Assembly (NCBI GenBank): GCA_035765135.1
Contig: DASTYE010000153.1
Span: forward strand, 1-24,471
Source: JAICNG01 sp035765135
Lineage (GTDB): Bacteria; Gemmatimonadota; Gemmatimonadetes; Gemmatimonadales; Gemmatimonadaceae
Reading direction: 5' to 3'
Length of the DNA stretch: 24,471 nucleotides
The stretch's first letter is position 1, and every line of letters starts with the position of its first letter. The notes beneath the pieces are model-generated. The model ran no database searches, was not told where the DNA came from, and was given only the letters and a program-made list of their open reading frames with translations. Below are positions 1 through 7,470 of this stretch, piece after piece. The position numbers and the translations under genes were made by a program.

Positions 1-1038
1 CACCGACGCCGGCGCCGACGCCAGGTTCGTCGTCACCCTCAGCGCCTTCTCGCCCGCCAGTGGCGCGATCGTCTCCTCGACCTCGGCGACGATCGTGCGC
101 GGGTCGAAGTCCTCGTAGCGAAGCTCCATGCGCCCCGCTTCAATCTTCGACAGGTCGAGCACATCATCGATCAGTAGCTGCAGGTCTTTCGCGCGGCGAA
201 CGATGTTGAGGATCGCACGCTCCTGCGCTTGTGTCATCGAACCGTAGACGCCGTCGCGCAGGAGACCGGAGTAGCCTAACACCGCGTTCAATGGCGTTCG
301 CAGCTCGTGCGACATGGTCGCCAGGAAGCGCGACTTCGCTTCCGTCGCGTCGCGCAGCGCCTGCGCCCGCTCCTCGAGCTGCTCGTTCGCCTTGTGCAGC
401 AGGTCGCTCACGTGTCTGTATTCATCGGCCTGCGCCTCGGCGCGCCGCCGCGCTTCAGCGAGAGATTCCGCCTGCCTGGCGAGCTCCTCCTTTTGCGCCT
501 CGAGCTCTTCGGTCTGCATCTCCAGCTCGGTCGCCTGCTCGAGGAGCTGCTCCTGCTGACGCTCCAGGTCGTCCTTCTGCTCCTTGAGCTGCTCGATGGC
601 CTTCGCGAGGTCGCTGTTCGAGCGGGCGAGGTCGCGATTGCGTTCGGCGAGGTCGTCGCGGACCCGTTCCGCCTGCGGCGCGGTAGGTAGACGGACGAGC
701 CAGATCCCGTCCTGGTCGCGAGCAACTTGGAACGCGCCATTCATGGTGGAGACGCGACCGTCGGCGAAGCGCACGTCATCGAGCACGGGCGCCGATGAGT
801 CTGATGTCTTCAAGGCGTTGACGACCTGCGCGCGACAGCGCTCGTCGAGCAGGTCGTCGAGCCTGTGGCCAACGAGCGCGCCCGCTGGCCGGCCCAGCCC
901 GCGCTCGAGCAGCCCGTTGGAAAAGAGAACACGTCCGCCCGGGTCTACGCGGAGAACGGCGATATCAGTTCGGGGGAGCGGAGCAGGCGGCTCATCAGCC
1001 GTCCGCGCGCCCTCCGTTTGGGAGAGTGTATCGGTCAT
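1..1038 (-). CDS. PAS-containing sensor histidine kinase, C-terminus cut by window edge
   Basis: Reading from an ATG at 1038 gives 346 residues that run off the left edge. Residues about 20-120 look like a degenerate PAS sensor domain (DIAVLRVDPGGRVLFSNGLL). Residues about 122-235 are a Glu/Gln/Arg-rich coiled coil (LKEQKDDLERQQEQLLEQ). A HisKA dimerisation domain follows, with the phospho-acceptor in FLATMSHELRTPLN at His244 and a conserved DVLDLSKIEAGRMEL segment. The ATPase domain must lie beyond the window. No signal peptide or membrane helix is visible, so a soluble or cytoplasmic-facing kinase is likely. The family autophosphorylates on His and passes phosphate to a response regulator, but no partner is adjacent here. 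It is transcribed divergently from the M61 peptidase gene. Family assignment is firm; the signal sensed is unknown. Confidence 0.9.
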   Translation of the reverse strand, partial: MTDTLSQTEGARTADEPPAPLPRTDIAVLRVDPGGRVLFSNGLLERGLGRPAGALVGHRLDDLLDERCRAQVVNALKTSDSSAPVLDDVRFADGRVSTMNGAFQVARDQDGIWLVRLPTAPQAERVRDDLAERNRDLARSNSDLAKAIEQLKEQKDDLERQQEQLLEQATELEMQTEELEAQKEELARQAESLAEARRRAEAQADEYRHVSDLLHKANEQLEERAQALRDATEAKSRFLATMSHELRTPLNAVLGYSGLLRDGVYGSMTQAQERAILNIVRRAKDLQLLIDDVLDLSKIEAGRMELRYEDFDPRTIVAEVEETIAPLAGEKALRVTTNLASAPASV

Positions 1039-1420
1039 GAGTTTTTCATCGCCTTCGCCCGGCACCGGCGCCGGGATTTGACGGCCATTTGGCATGAACT
1101 GCGCCAAGGGGCCCGCGTGACTTGCATCAAGAACCCAGGGGCGATGCGGATGAGGCGGATTGGGCTGATGCTTCGGATCGCTCCGTGCGCCCGAGAATCC
1201 CCTCGCGCAGGCAAAAGAAGAGACCGATTACTTGTACGTGCGGACGGATCAATGCACACGGGGCAGATCCGCATGCATCAGCCCAATCCGCCTCATCCGC
1301 AGAGCCCCTCCGTTCTTGATGCCAGCCAGATGTTGCCGCGCTGTACGAAGCAAACCGCCCCCATTCTCAGCCGAACACCCGGCCGCTAGACTTTCAGCAA
1401 CCCTAAACCGCCTTGGCAAA
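1039..1420. other. 382-bp divergent intergenic region
   Basis: This region separates the histidine kinase (-) from the M61 peptidase (+) and has no credible gene. More than half is the 199-bp dyad element at 1124-1322. Between the kinase start and the element lies a short inverted repeat, TTGGC at 1089-1093 and GCCAA at 1103-1107, which could be an operator. Just before the peptidase, TAGACT at 1387-1392 could be a -10 box, but no good -35 was found. Confidence 0.5.
1124..1322. repeat. 199-bp dyad-symmetric dispersed element, copy 1
   Basis: The two ends are inverted copies. The left arm begins GCATCAAGAACCCAGGGGC, and the right arm read in reverse begins GCATCAAGAACGGAGGGGC. Both continue with the same stretch (GCGGATGAGGCGGATTGGGC, then TGATGC), so about 48 bp pair with only about four mismatches; looser pairing follows. 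The central part contains ATCCCCTCGCGCAGGCAAAA. The element at 7237-7434 has the same length, the same terminal GCATCmAG, the same inner arm (CGGATCGCTCC..GCGC) and the same core, so the two are members of one family. There is no coding capacity. It could be a MITE-like or REP/BIME-like element, or a structured RNA. Confidence 0.75.
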
Positions 1421-3226
1421 ATGAGATATCGCTCTTTCGCGCCCGCGGCTGCTCTCCTCGTGCTGCCTTCGCTCGGCGCGCAGCAGCCCGTGTCGGCGCC
1501 TGTGTCGGATATTCAATACACGGTGACAGTGGACTCGCAGCTCGGCGCCGCGCGGAGGATTCGCGTCGCCATGCGGTTCGGAACGACCGGGACGACGCCT
1601 GTGCTGCTGTCGCTGCCAGCGTGGACACCGGGCGCGTACGAGATCTCGAACTTCGCCCGCTACGTCTCGAACTTCGCCGCCACCGCCGACGAGCGTCCGC
1701 TCGACTGGGACAAGGCCGACTTCGACACCTGGCGAATCCGCGGCGCGAACGGCCGCCGCGTCACCGTCACCTTCGAGATCGAGGCCGACACGCTCGACAA
1801 CGCGATGGCCTGGACGCGGCCCGACTTCGCGATGTTCAACGGAACGACCCTCTTCCACTACCCGGAGGGTCGCGGCTTCAACTTCCCGGCGACGGTCCGC
1901 GTCGAGGCTCCGACGGGATGGCTCGTCGCCACCGGGATGACGTCGGCCGGGCAACCGCGGACGTTCACCGCGCCTAACTATCACGACCTGGTCGACATGC
2001 CGTTCTTCGTCGGCCGGTTCGACCTCGACAGCACGCGCGTCTCGGACGTGTGGGTGAGACTCGCGACCTATCCCGCCGGCAGCGTCGGCGGCGAGGCGCG
2101 CGCGATGGCGTGGGAGTGGCTCCGCCGGATCATCCCGCCGCAGGTGGCCGTCTTCAAGGAGGCACCTTTCCGCACCTACACGGTGATGCAGATCGCCGAC
2201 TCGGCGTACGGCGGAGCGAGCGGGCTCGAGCACCAGAACTCGCACGTCGACATCGTGACCCCGCTGGCGATCGGCAATCCGTTCCTCGCTTCGCTCTACG
2301 CGCACGAAGTCTTCCACGCCTGGAACGTCAAGCGCATGCGCCCGGCGGAGCTCTGGCCCTATCGGTACGACGCGCCGGCGCCAACGTCACTGCTCTGGAT
2401 CAGTGAAGGGATCACCGACTACTACGCCGACCTCTCGATGCTTCGCGGCGGGCTCGGCGATTCCTCCGCGTTCTTCGGCGTGACGGCCGGAAAGATCAGC
2501 GAGGTCTCGCAGGTACCGCCGGTCGCGCTCGAGGATGCGTCGCTGTCCACGTGGGTGCACCCCACCGACGGCACTGGCTACATCTACTACCCCAAGGGCT
2601 CACTCGCGGGACTCCTGCTCGACATCATGATTCGCGACGCGAGCAACAATGCGCGCTCGCTCGACGACGTGATGCGGCAGGTGTACACCGAGACGTACAA
2701 GAGAGGAAAGGGGTTCACCAACGCCGATTGGTGGCGCGTCGTGAGTCAGGCGGCGGGCGGGAAGTCGTTCGCCGAATTCGCTGAGAAGTACATCGATGGA
2801 CGCGAGCCGTTCCCGTGGGAGGCAACGCTCACGCTCGGCGGGATGCGCATCGTCAACGACACGATTCGCGAGCCGCGGCTCGGCATCAGCACCCAGCCGG
2901 GCGAGGCCGGCGGGATTGTGGTGGCGGCGGTCGATCCGACGGGCGCGGCGGCGGCGGCGGGCGTTCGGGAGGGCGACGTCCTCGTCTCGATCGGGAACAT
3001 CGCGGTCGAGGATCAATCGTTCGGCCAGAAGTTCCGCCAGCAGTTCGGCTCACGTGAAGGGGCTCCGCTCGAGATCAAGGTCAAGCGTGGGGAGCAGGAA
3101 GTCGCGCTGCAGGCTCGGGTGAGGATGGCGACGCGCGTCGAATCGCGACTCGAGGCCGACCCGGCCGCGAGCGCCAAGGCGGCGAGGATTCGCTCGGGGA
3201 TCCTGCGTGGAACGACGGGGCCGTAG
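1421..3226 (+). CDS. Secreted M61-family (glycyl aminopeptidase-like) metallopeptidase with PDZ domain
   Basis: 601 residues from the ATG at 1421, chosen because it starts a clear Sec signal peptide (MRYRSFAPAAALLVLPSLGA|QQ). The frame stays open upstream, but only through the dyad repeat. Residues about 30-210 match the beta-rich M61 N-terminal domain (PAWTPGAYEISNFARYVSNF). The zinc site is HEVFH at 295-299 with the downstream ligand Glu329 in WISEGITDYY. A PDZ domain covers about residues 486-580 (RLGISTQPGEAGGIVVAAVD). The family cleaves peptides with small N-terminal residues; here the enzyme would act in the periplasm or outside the cell. Length is normal for the family and all key residues are present. 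It lies 44 bp before the DUF4142 gene on the same strand, so co-transcription is likely. Confidence 0.93.
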   Translation: MRYRSFAPAAALLVLPSLGAQQPVSAPVSDIQYTVTVDSQLGAARRIRVAMRFGTTGTTPVLLSLPAWTPGAYEISNFARYVSNFAATADERPLDWDKADFDTWRIRGANGRRVTVTFEIEADTLDNAMAWTRPDFAMFNGTTLFHYPEGRGFNFPATVRVEAPTGWLVATGMTSAGQPRTFTAPNYHDLVDMPFFVGRFDLDSTRVSDVWVRLATYPAGSVGGEARAMAWEWLRRIIPPQVAVFKEAPFRTYTVMQIADSAYGGASGLEHQNSHVDIVTPLAIGNPFLASLYAHEVFHAWNVKRMRPAELWPYRYDAPAPTSLLWISEGITDYYADLSMLRGGLGDSSAFFGVTAGKISEVSQVPPVALEDASLSTWVHPTDGTGYIYYPKGSLAGLLLDIMIRDASNNARSLDDVMRQVYTETYKRGKGFTNADWWRVVSQAAGGKSFAEFAEKYIDGREPFPWEATLTLGGMRIVNDTIREPRLGISTQPGEAGGIVVAAVDPTGAAAAAGVREGDVLVSIGNIAVEDQSFGQKFRQQFGSREGAPLEIKVKRGEQEVALQARVRMATRVESRLEADPAASAKAARIRSGILRGTTGP

Positions 3227-3270
3227 CAGTACGCTTCTTGCCTCACGCGGCATCTAACAGGAGAGGGACG

Positions 3271-3873
3271 ATGACGCGCATTCACAGGAATCGGCTGACG
3301 ATGACGCTGGCGCTGACGGCGACGCTGGCGGCGGCATGCGACCGGACGGAGGAGGATCAGGGGGCGACGGTGGCCGACACGGCCGCTGGCGTCGTGGACA
3401 CCGCCCCCGCGACCACGGCGCGGTCCGTCGCCGTGCTCCTCACCGACGAAAACATCATCGCGGTGCTCGACACGACCTACGACGCGTTGCTCGAAGCCGA
3501 CCAGCTAGCGCTCGATCGCACCGACAACGAGCGTGTGCGGCAATTTGCATCGCGGGCGATCACGCAAAATGCGGCATCGCGGCGCGCGGTGATTGCCACG
3601 GCCGAGCGACTGGGTGTTGCGCCGGTGCTACCGGACCTCGATCCCGTCGAGGGTCACGCGGAGGCGATGGCCTCGATGCGCCAGCGCGCCGGCTCGGCGT
3701 TCGATGAGATCTACATCGACCAGGCGGTGGAATCGCGGAGGGAGCTGATCGATGAGATCGGGGAGGCTCTGGAGGTCGAGAGCCGGCCTGCCGCCGTCAA
3801 AGAGCTGCTTACCCAGTTGAAGGCACAGCTGGAGGCGGACGTGAAGGCCCTTGAAGGAATGAGGAGCCTCTAA
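3271..3873 (+). CDS. DUF4142 (ferritin-like fold) lipoprotein
   Basis: 200 residues. The start at 3271 is set by a strong AGGAG (3259-3263), rare in this window. The N-terminus is a lipoprotein signal with lipobox LAAAC, so Cys23 would be lipidated and the protein anchored to a membrane, facing the periplasm. A low-complexity Thr/Ala/Asp linker follows to about residue 50. The rest is an all-helical DUF4142 domain: LTDENIIAVLDTTYDALLEA, then VRQFASRAITQNAASRRAV, then a second helical pair ending near the C-terminus. DUF4142 proteins are predicted to have a ferritin-like bundle; their biochemical function is not established. The stop is followed at once by the repeat foldback at 3881-4018. Confidence 0.85.
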   Translation: MTRIHRNRLTMTLALTATLAAACDRTEEDQGATVADTAAGVVDTAPATTARSVAVLLTDENIIAVLDTTYDALLEADQLALDRTDNERVRQFASRAITQNAASRRAVIATAERLGVAPVLPDLDPVEGHAEAMASMRQRAGSAFDEIYIDQAVESRRELIDEIGEALEVESRPAAVKELLTQLKAQLEADVKALEGMRSL

Positions 3874-3880
3874 AAGGAGT

Positions 3881-4018
3881 CAGGAGTCAGGAGTCAGCGA
3901 TCAGGGGGTGCCGGGCAGTGGGTTGCAGGAGAAAAAGACCACGCACCTGATCCCTTGGTGCAGTTCTCTCCTGTTACCCGCACCCCGACACCCCCTGATC
4001 CCTGACTCCTGACTCCTG
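3881..4018. repeat. Foldback of 7-bp repeats between convergent genes, possible bidirectional terminator
   Basis: Tandem heptamers of the CAGGAGT type (first partial unit at 3875) run into a GATCAGGGGGTG block. The same blocks return inverted at 3984-4018, giving about 30-bp arms with a single mismatch over the best part. The interior also pairs: CAGGAGA with TCTCCTG, and GCACC with GGTGC. The whole spacer between the DUF4142 stop (3873) and the aminopeptidase stop (4023) can therefore fold into one long hairpin. The position between converging genes suits transcription termination in both directions, but there is no U-run. Confidence 0.8.
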
Positions 4019-4022
4019 GCCC

Positions 4023-5525
4023 CTAGCTGCCAGTCCTCTCATATCGCCTGACGAGATCAGCATTCCGCGCCGGCGGACCCGCCCACCTCTGCGCCATCAG
4101 CGCTTCGATCTCCGCGATTTCCCGTGGTGCGCGCGAGATCCACTCCACACCGCTCGGCGTGACGAGGTAGTCGTCCTCGATGCGGACGCCGATGTTCGCG
4201 TGCCGCTCGACCGCCGGGCGAATCTTCGCGATCAGCGCGCGGTTCTTCGGGGTGTCCGGGATGATCGAGAGCAGGTTCGCGCGAACATAGATGCCCGGCT
4301 CGATCGTGAAGGCGCTGCCGGCGTTGATACGACCTCCGGGAATCTGTGCCTGCTCGGGGTCGTGCACGTCGAGCCCGATCCCGTGACCGAGGCCATGCAT
4401 GTAGTACATCGTCCACTGCGGGCACGACGCTCCCTCCTCGCCGCATAACGCCTCGCCCCCCTCGACCACCGCGCCGACGCTTTCGATCAGTCCAAGCCGT
4501 ACCAGGCCGCGCTCGACCGTCTCGGCCGCCGCGCGCGCGAGCGAGCCGAAGGACGCACCCGGCGTTGCGGCCTTCTCTGCCGCGGCCTGCGCATCGCGCA
4601 CGAGCTGGTAGATCGCGCGCTGCTCGGCGGTGAACGTGCCCGACACCGGCACCGTGCGGGTGACGTCGGCGGCATACCCGCGATACGAGGCGCCAATGTC
4701 CATCACGACCATCTCCCCCGCGCGCATGAAGCGGTCGTTGGCGTTGTAGTGCAGCGTCGTCGAGTTCGGGCCCGAGCCGACGATCGTCGCGAACGATGGA
4801 CGGTCCGCCCCGTTGCGGCGGAAGGTGTACTCGACGAGCGCCTGGACCTCGAACTCGTTCATGTCGGGCTCGATTGCCTGGAACGCCTGACGATGCGCAT
4901 CGACCGTGATGTTCACCGCGGTGCGAATCAGCTCGAGCTCAGCGGGGGATTTCTTCGCACGCAGGCGAAGCACCAGCGGCGTCGCGTTGCTGAGCGCCAG
5001 CGAGTCATGGCGCTCGGCGATCGCCCGCATCACCTCCTGATCGAACGACATCCCATGTTCGCTCGGGTCGAGCGGGTCCTCGTGGCCGAAGTCGCCGACC
5101 ACGTACATCGTCCGCACCACGCGAGCAAGCGAATCGACTACCGCCATGAAGTCGCCGGCCGCGCGCGCCGCCAACCCGGTGCGCACACGCGCTGTGTCGA
5201 GCCCCATGCGCGCTCCCGTCCACACCTCCGCCGCTGGATCGCGCTCCTGCACGAAGAGCGTCCCTGTCGCGCGACCACCGCGCTTGACGATGACCAGCGC
5301 CGCGTTCGGCTCACGCACACCAGTGAGGTACAGGAAGTTGGGATCCTGGTAGAACGACAGGTAATCCTGCTCGGGCTCGCGTGCGCCGAAGACGACGAGC
5401 GCGCCATCCTCGATGCCGGCCACGAGGGAGTCGCGGCGGGCGGAATACTCCTGCCGGGGAATCTGGGCCTCCCCGGATCCCTGGAGGAGGAGCGTCAACG
5501 CGAAGATCAGAGTTACGATGCGCAT
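4023..5525 (-). CDS. Secreted Xaa-Pro aminopeptidase (M24B, aminopeptidase P type)
   Basis: 500 residues from the ATG at 5525, which begins a Sec signal peptide (MRIVTLIFALTLLLQGSGEA). The same frame stays open for another 477 bases upstream, but that is the repeat and the neighbour's coding region. Residues about 28-160 are the AMP_N domain (DSLVAGIEDGALVVFGAREP). The pita-bread catalytic domain carries the five metal ligands: Asp276 (VVMDIGA), Asp287 (AADVTRT), His381 (GLGHGIG), Glu409 (FTIEPGIYV) and Glu450 (GVRIEDDYLV). The enzyme removes an N-terminal residue preceding proline using two metal ions; export suggests use of external peptides. The 46-bp-arm palindrome ends 15 bp before the start codon, and no Shine-Dalgarno is seen. 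Confidence 0.93.
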   Translation of the reverse strand: MRIVTLIFALTLLLQGSGEAQIPRQEYSARRDSLVAGIEDGALVVFGAREPEQDYLSFYQDPNFLYLTGVREPNAALVIVKRGGRATGTLFVQERDPAAEVWTGARMGLDTARVRTGLAARAAGDFMAVVDSLARVVRTMYVVGDFGHEDPLDPSEHGMSFDQEVMRAIAERHDSLALSNATPLVLRLRAKKSPAELELIRTAVNITVDAHRQAFQAIEPDMNEFEVQALVEYTFRRNGADRPSFATIVGSGPNSTTLHYNANDRFMRAGEMVVMDIGASYRGYAADVTRTVPVSGTFTAEQRAIYQLVRDAQAAAEKAATPGASFGSLARAAAETVERGLVRLGLIESVGAVVEGGEALCGEEGASCPQWTMYYMHGLGHGIGLDVHDPEQAQIPGGRINAGSAFTIEPGIYVRANLLSIIPDTPKNRALIAKIRPAVERHANIGVRIEDDYLVTPSGVEWISRAPREIAEIEALMAQRWAGPPARNADLVRRYERTGS

Positions 5526-5540
5526 ACGTGGGTGGGTAAA

Positions 5541-5643
5541 GGCAAAGATGACAGAGTTCAGAATACAGAATTCAGATCTCAGCAACGTCATTGCGAAGTT
5601 GCTGAAATCTGAATTCTGTATTCTGAACTCTGTCATCTTTGCC
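5541..5643. repeat. Near-perfect palindrome of 7-bp repeats (GAATACAGAATTCAGA family)
   Basis: Two 46-bp arms with one mismatch flank an 11-bp loop. The arms begin GGCAAAGATGACAGAGTT and continue with heptamers CAGAATA, CAGAATT, CAGATCT. The element is much more AT-rich than its surroundings. It fills almost the whole gap between the acyl-CoA dehydrogenase stop (5647) and the aminopeptidase start (5525). The left half of a second copy starts at 24423, and GC-rich relatives occur inside metH. Confidence 0.92.
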
Positions 5644-5646
5644 GTT

Positions 5647-6810
5647 CTATTTGAGTAAGAGTTTCGCGATGGTCTGGAGCTGCATGTTCGACGTCCCTTC
5701 GTAAATCGTCCCGATCTTCGCGTCCCGGTAGAACTTCTCGACGGGATATTCCTTCGTGTACCCGTATCCGCCAAACAGTTCCAGGCAGAGGGACGTGACA
5801 CGCTCGGCGACCTGCGACGAGAAGAGCTTCGCCATCGCCGCTTCAGCGGTGAAGGGGTGACCGCCGTCCTTGAGCCGCGACGCGTTGTAGACCATGAGCC
5901 GCGCCGCTTCGAGCTCAGTCGCCGCCTGGGCGATCTGGAATTGCACCGCCTGAAACTCGGCGACCGGTTTGCCGAACTGCTTGCGCTCCTGCACGTAGGC
6001 AATCGCGGCGTCGAGCGCGCCCCGCGACACGCCGATCATCTGCGCGCCGATACCGATGCGCCCCTCGTTGAGCGTCTCGATCGCGATCTTGTACCCCTGT
6101 CCCTGCACGCCGAGCAGGTTTTCCTCCGGTACTTCGCACCCATCGAGAATCAGCTCCGTGGTGCTCGAAGCGCGAATGCCGAGCTTGTCCTCCTTCTTGC
6201 CGACCGAGAATCCGGCAAAGTCGCGCTCGACGATGAACGCGGTGATCCCCTTGTACCCGGCCGACGGGTTCGCGTTGGCGAAGACGACGTAGATCCCGGC
6301 TTCCGCACCGTTGGTGATCCACATCTTGCGGCCATCGAGGATCCACCGGTCGCCCTTCTTGACGGCGCGAGAGGCCATTCCGAAGGCGTCGGAGCCGGAT
6401 CCGGGCTCCGAGAGCGCGTATGCGCCAACCGTGTCGGCCGTTAGGCGGGAGAGATAGCGCGAGCGCTGGTCATCCGTCCCGTAGCGCAGGATCGGGTAGT
6501 TGGCGAGCGTGTTCTGGACGTCGACCATGATCGACGCCGAGGCGTCGACGCGGCTGATGGCCTCGACCGCGAGCGTGACCATGAGGAGCGATCCCCCCGC
6601 GCCTCCGAGATTTTCGGGAACCTCGATCCCCATCAGGCCGAGCTCGAAGAACTTCGGTATAAGATCCGGGTCGAGCTTTGCCGCTTGATCCATCGCGTGC
6701 ACGCGCGGGCGGACTTCTTCCTCCGCGAACGCGGCCACCGCGTCGCGGAACATGGTCTCCTCTTCGGAGAGGATGGTGAGGGCGCTCCTGCTATCGACCG
6801 CGGTGCTCAC
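5647..6810 (-). CDS. Acyl-CoA dehydrogenase
   Basis: 387 residues from a GTG at 6810 that overlaps the TGA of the upstream chelatase gene as GTGA, which suggests translational coupling; an ATG 19 codons further in is the alternative. The full three-part ACAD fold is present: an N-terminal helical domain, the middle beta domain with YALSEPGSGSDAFGM and WITNGAEAGIYVVFA, and the C-terminal helical domain with AYVQERKQFGKPVAEFQAVQ and LFGGYGYTKEYPVEKFYRDA. The catalytic base is Glu371 in IYEGTSNMQ, the position used by short- and medium-chain enzymes. The reaction is FAD-dependent alpha,beta-dehydrogenation of acyl-CoA, passing electrons to ETF, in fatty-acid or branched-chain amino-acid breakdown. 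Exact chain specificity cannot be told from sequence alone. Confidence 0.95.
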   Translation of the reverse strand: MSTAVDSRSALTILSEEETMFRDAVAAFAEEEVRPRVHAMDQAAKLDPDLIPKFFELGLMGIEVPENLGGAGGSLLMVTLAVEAISRVDASASIMVDVQNTLANYPILRYGTDDQRSRYLSRLTADTVGAYALSEPGSGSDAFGMASRAVKKGDRWILDGRKMWITNGAEAGIYVVFANANPSAGYKGITAFIVERDFAGFSVGKKEDKLGIRASSTTELILDGCEVPEENLLGVQGQGYKIAIETLNEGRIGIGAQMIGVSRGALDAAIAYVQERKQFGKPVAEFQAVQFQIAQAATELEAARLMVYNASRLKDGGHPFTAEAAMAKLFSSQVAERVTSLCLELFGGYGYTKEYPVEKFYRDAKIGTIYEGTSNMQLQTIAKLLLK

Positions 6811-7184
6811 GCGGTCGCTTCCGTCCCCACACCGGTGCGCTCGAGCACGACTTCGGCGAGCTTTTCATGAACGCCGAAGGCCTCCGTCACGCGATAACTG
6901 ACGCCGGGGAATGCCGCGGCGGCTTCCGCCACCATTCGCGGTATGTCTCGCGTGGAGTGCTTGCCCGGCGAAAGCATGTACGGAAACGCGATGACTTCCG
7001 TCGCGCCTTCGTCCACGCACTGCCGAAACCCCTCGGCGATCGTCGGCTCGGCCAGCTCCATGTGTGCCGAGTGCACGATCACGCCGTGCCCGGCGATCCG
7101 TCGAACGACCTCTGCGACGGTCTCGAGCATCTCGTTCGCCTCGGCCCGCACCGAGCCGTGATCGATGAGAAGAATTGCCTTCAT
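6807..7184 (-). CDS. Small CbiX-type sirohydrochlorin chelatase-like protein
   Basis: 125 residues from the ATG at 7184; the frame is open 22 codons further upstream, but only into the repeat-bearing spacer. The N-terminus MKAILLIDHGS with His9 and the later MLSPGKHSTRDIPRM with His76 are the two metal/tetrapyrrole-binding histidines expected of CbiX. The length equals one CbiX domain, that is the short CbiX form that acts as a dimer. Family members insert cobalt, nickel or iron into sirohydrochlorin in B12, F430 or siroheme synthesis. Its stop overlaps the acyl-CoA dehydrogenase start. The B12-dependent metH operon lies just upstream on the same strand, which makes a cobalamin or siroheme role plausible; the metal is not determined. 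Confidence 0.82.
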   Translation of the reverse strand: MKAILLIDHGSVRAEANEMLETVAEVVRRIAGHGVIVHSAHMELAEPTIAEGFRQCVDEGATEVIAFPYMLSPGKHSTRDIPRMVAEAAAAFPGVSYRVTEAFGVHEKLAEVVLERTGVGTEATA

Positions 7185-7236
7185 GCTTCCGAAGATATCC
7201 TCGGCGCTTTGGTGACGACAGCCTTTTCTGGAGCAG

Positions 7237-7434
7237 GCATCCAGGTTCAAACGGGGGAACGGATCCCGCGGATGCGGCGGGAGCTGCCGGATCGCTCCTG
7301 GCGCATCAAATCCCGGCTCGCGCAGTACAAAACAACAAGTTGTTTGTGGCTACGCGTAGAAGGTTCAACGCGCAAGAAGCGATTCGCCTGATCCGTCGCA
7401 TTCGCGGCATCCGTTCCCCTTTGAACCTGGATGC
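7237..7434. repeat. 198-bp dyad-symmetric dispersed element, copy 2
   Basis: The left arm begins GCATCCAGGTTCAAA and the inverted right arm begins with the same 15 bases. Arms of about 66 bp pair at roughly 80-85 per cent identity. The centre holds ATCCCGGCTCGCGCAG and, just after it, a small hairpin AAACAAC-AA-GTTGTTT. Length, termini, inner arm and core match the element at 1124-1322. An extra copy of the terminal 15-mer lies just outside at 7450-7464, 30 bp downstream in direct orientation. The element fills the gap between the MTHFR gene stop (7471) and the chelatase start (7184). Confidence 0.78.
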
Positions 7435-7449
7435 TCGTCCGTGCGACCC

Positions 7450-7464
7450 TTTGAACCTGGATGC
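7450..7464. repeat. Extra copy of the dyad element terminus
   Basis: TTTGAACCTGGATGC here repeats the element end at 7420-7434 exactly and in the same orientation, and it is the reverse complement of the left end at 7237-7251. This may be a remnant of a second insertion or a local duplication. It lies seven bases from the stop of the adjoining gene. Confidence 0.7.
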
Positions 7465-7470
7465 CAAGCC

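Noticed and set aside
5526..6002. Upstream extension of the aminopeptidase frame into the palindrome and the neighbouring gene
   Set aside because: The Sec signal peptide starts at 5525 and the extension is low-complexity Ser/Arg sequence overlapping the acyl-CoA dehydrogenase.
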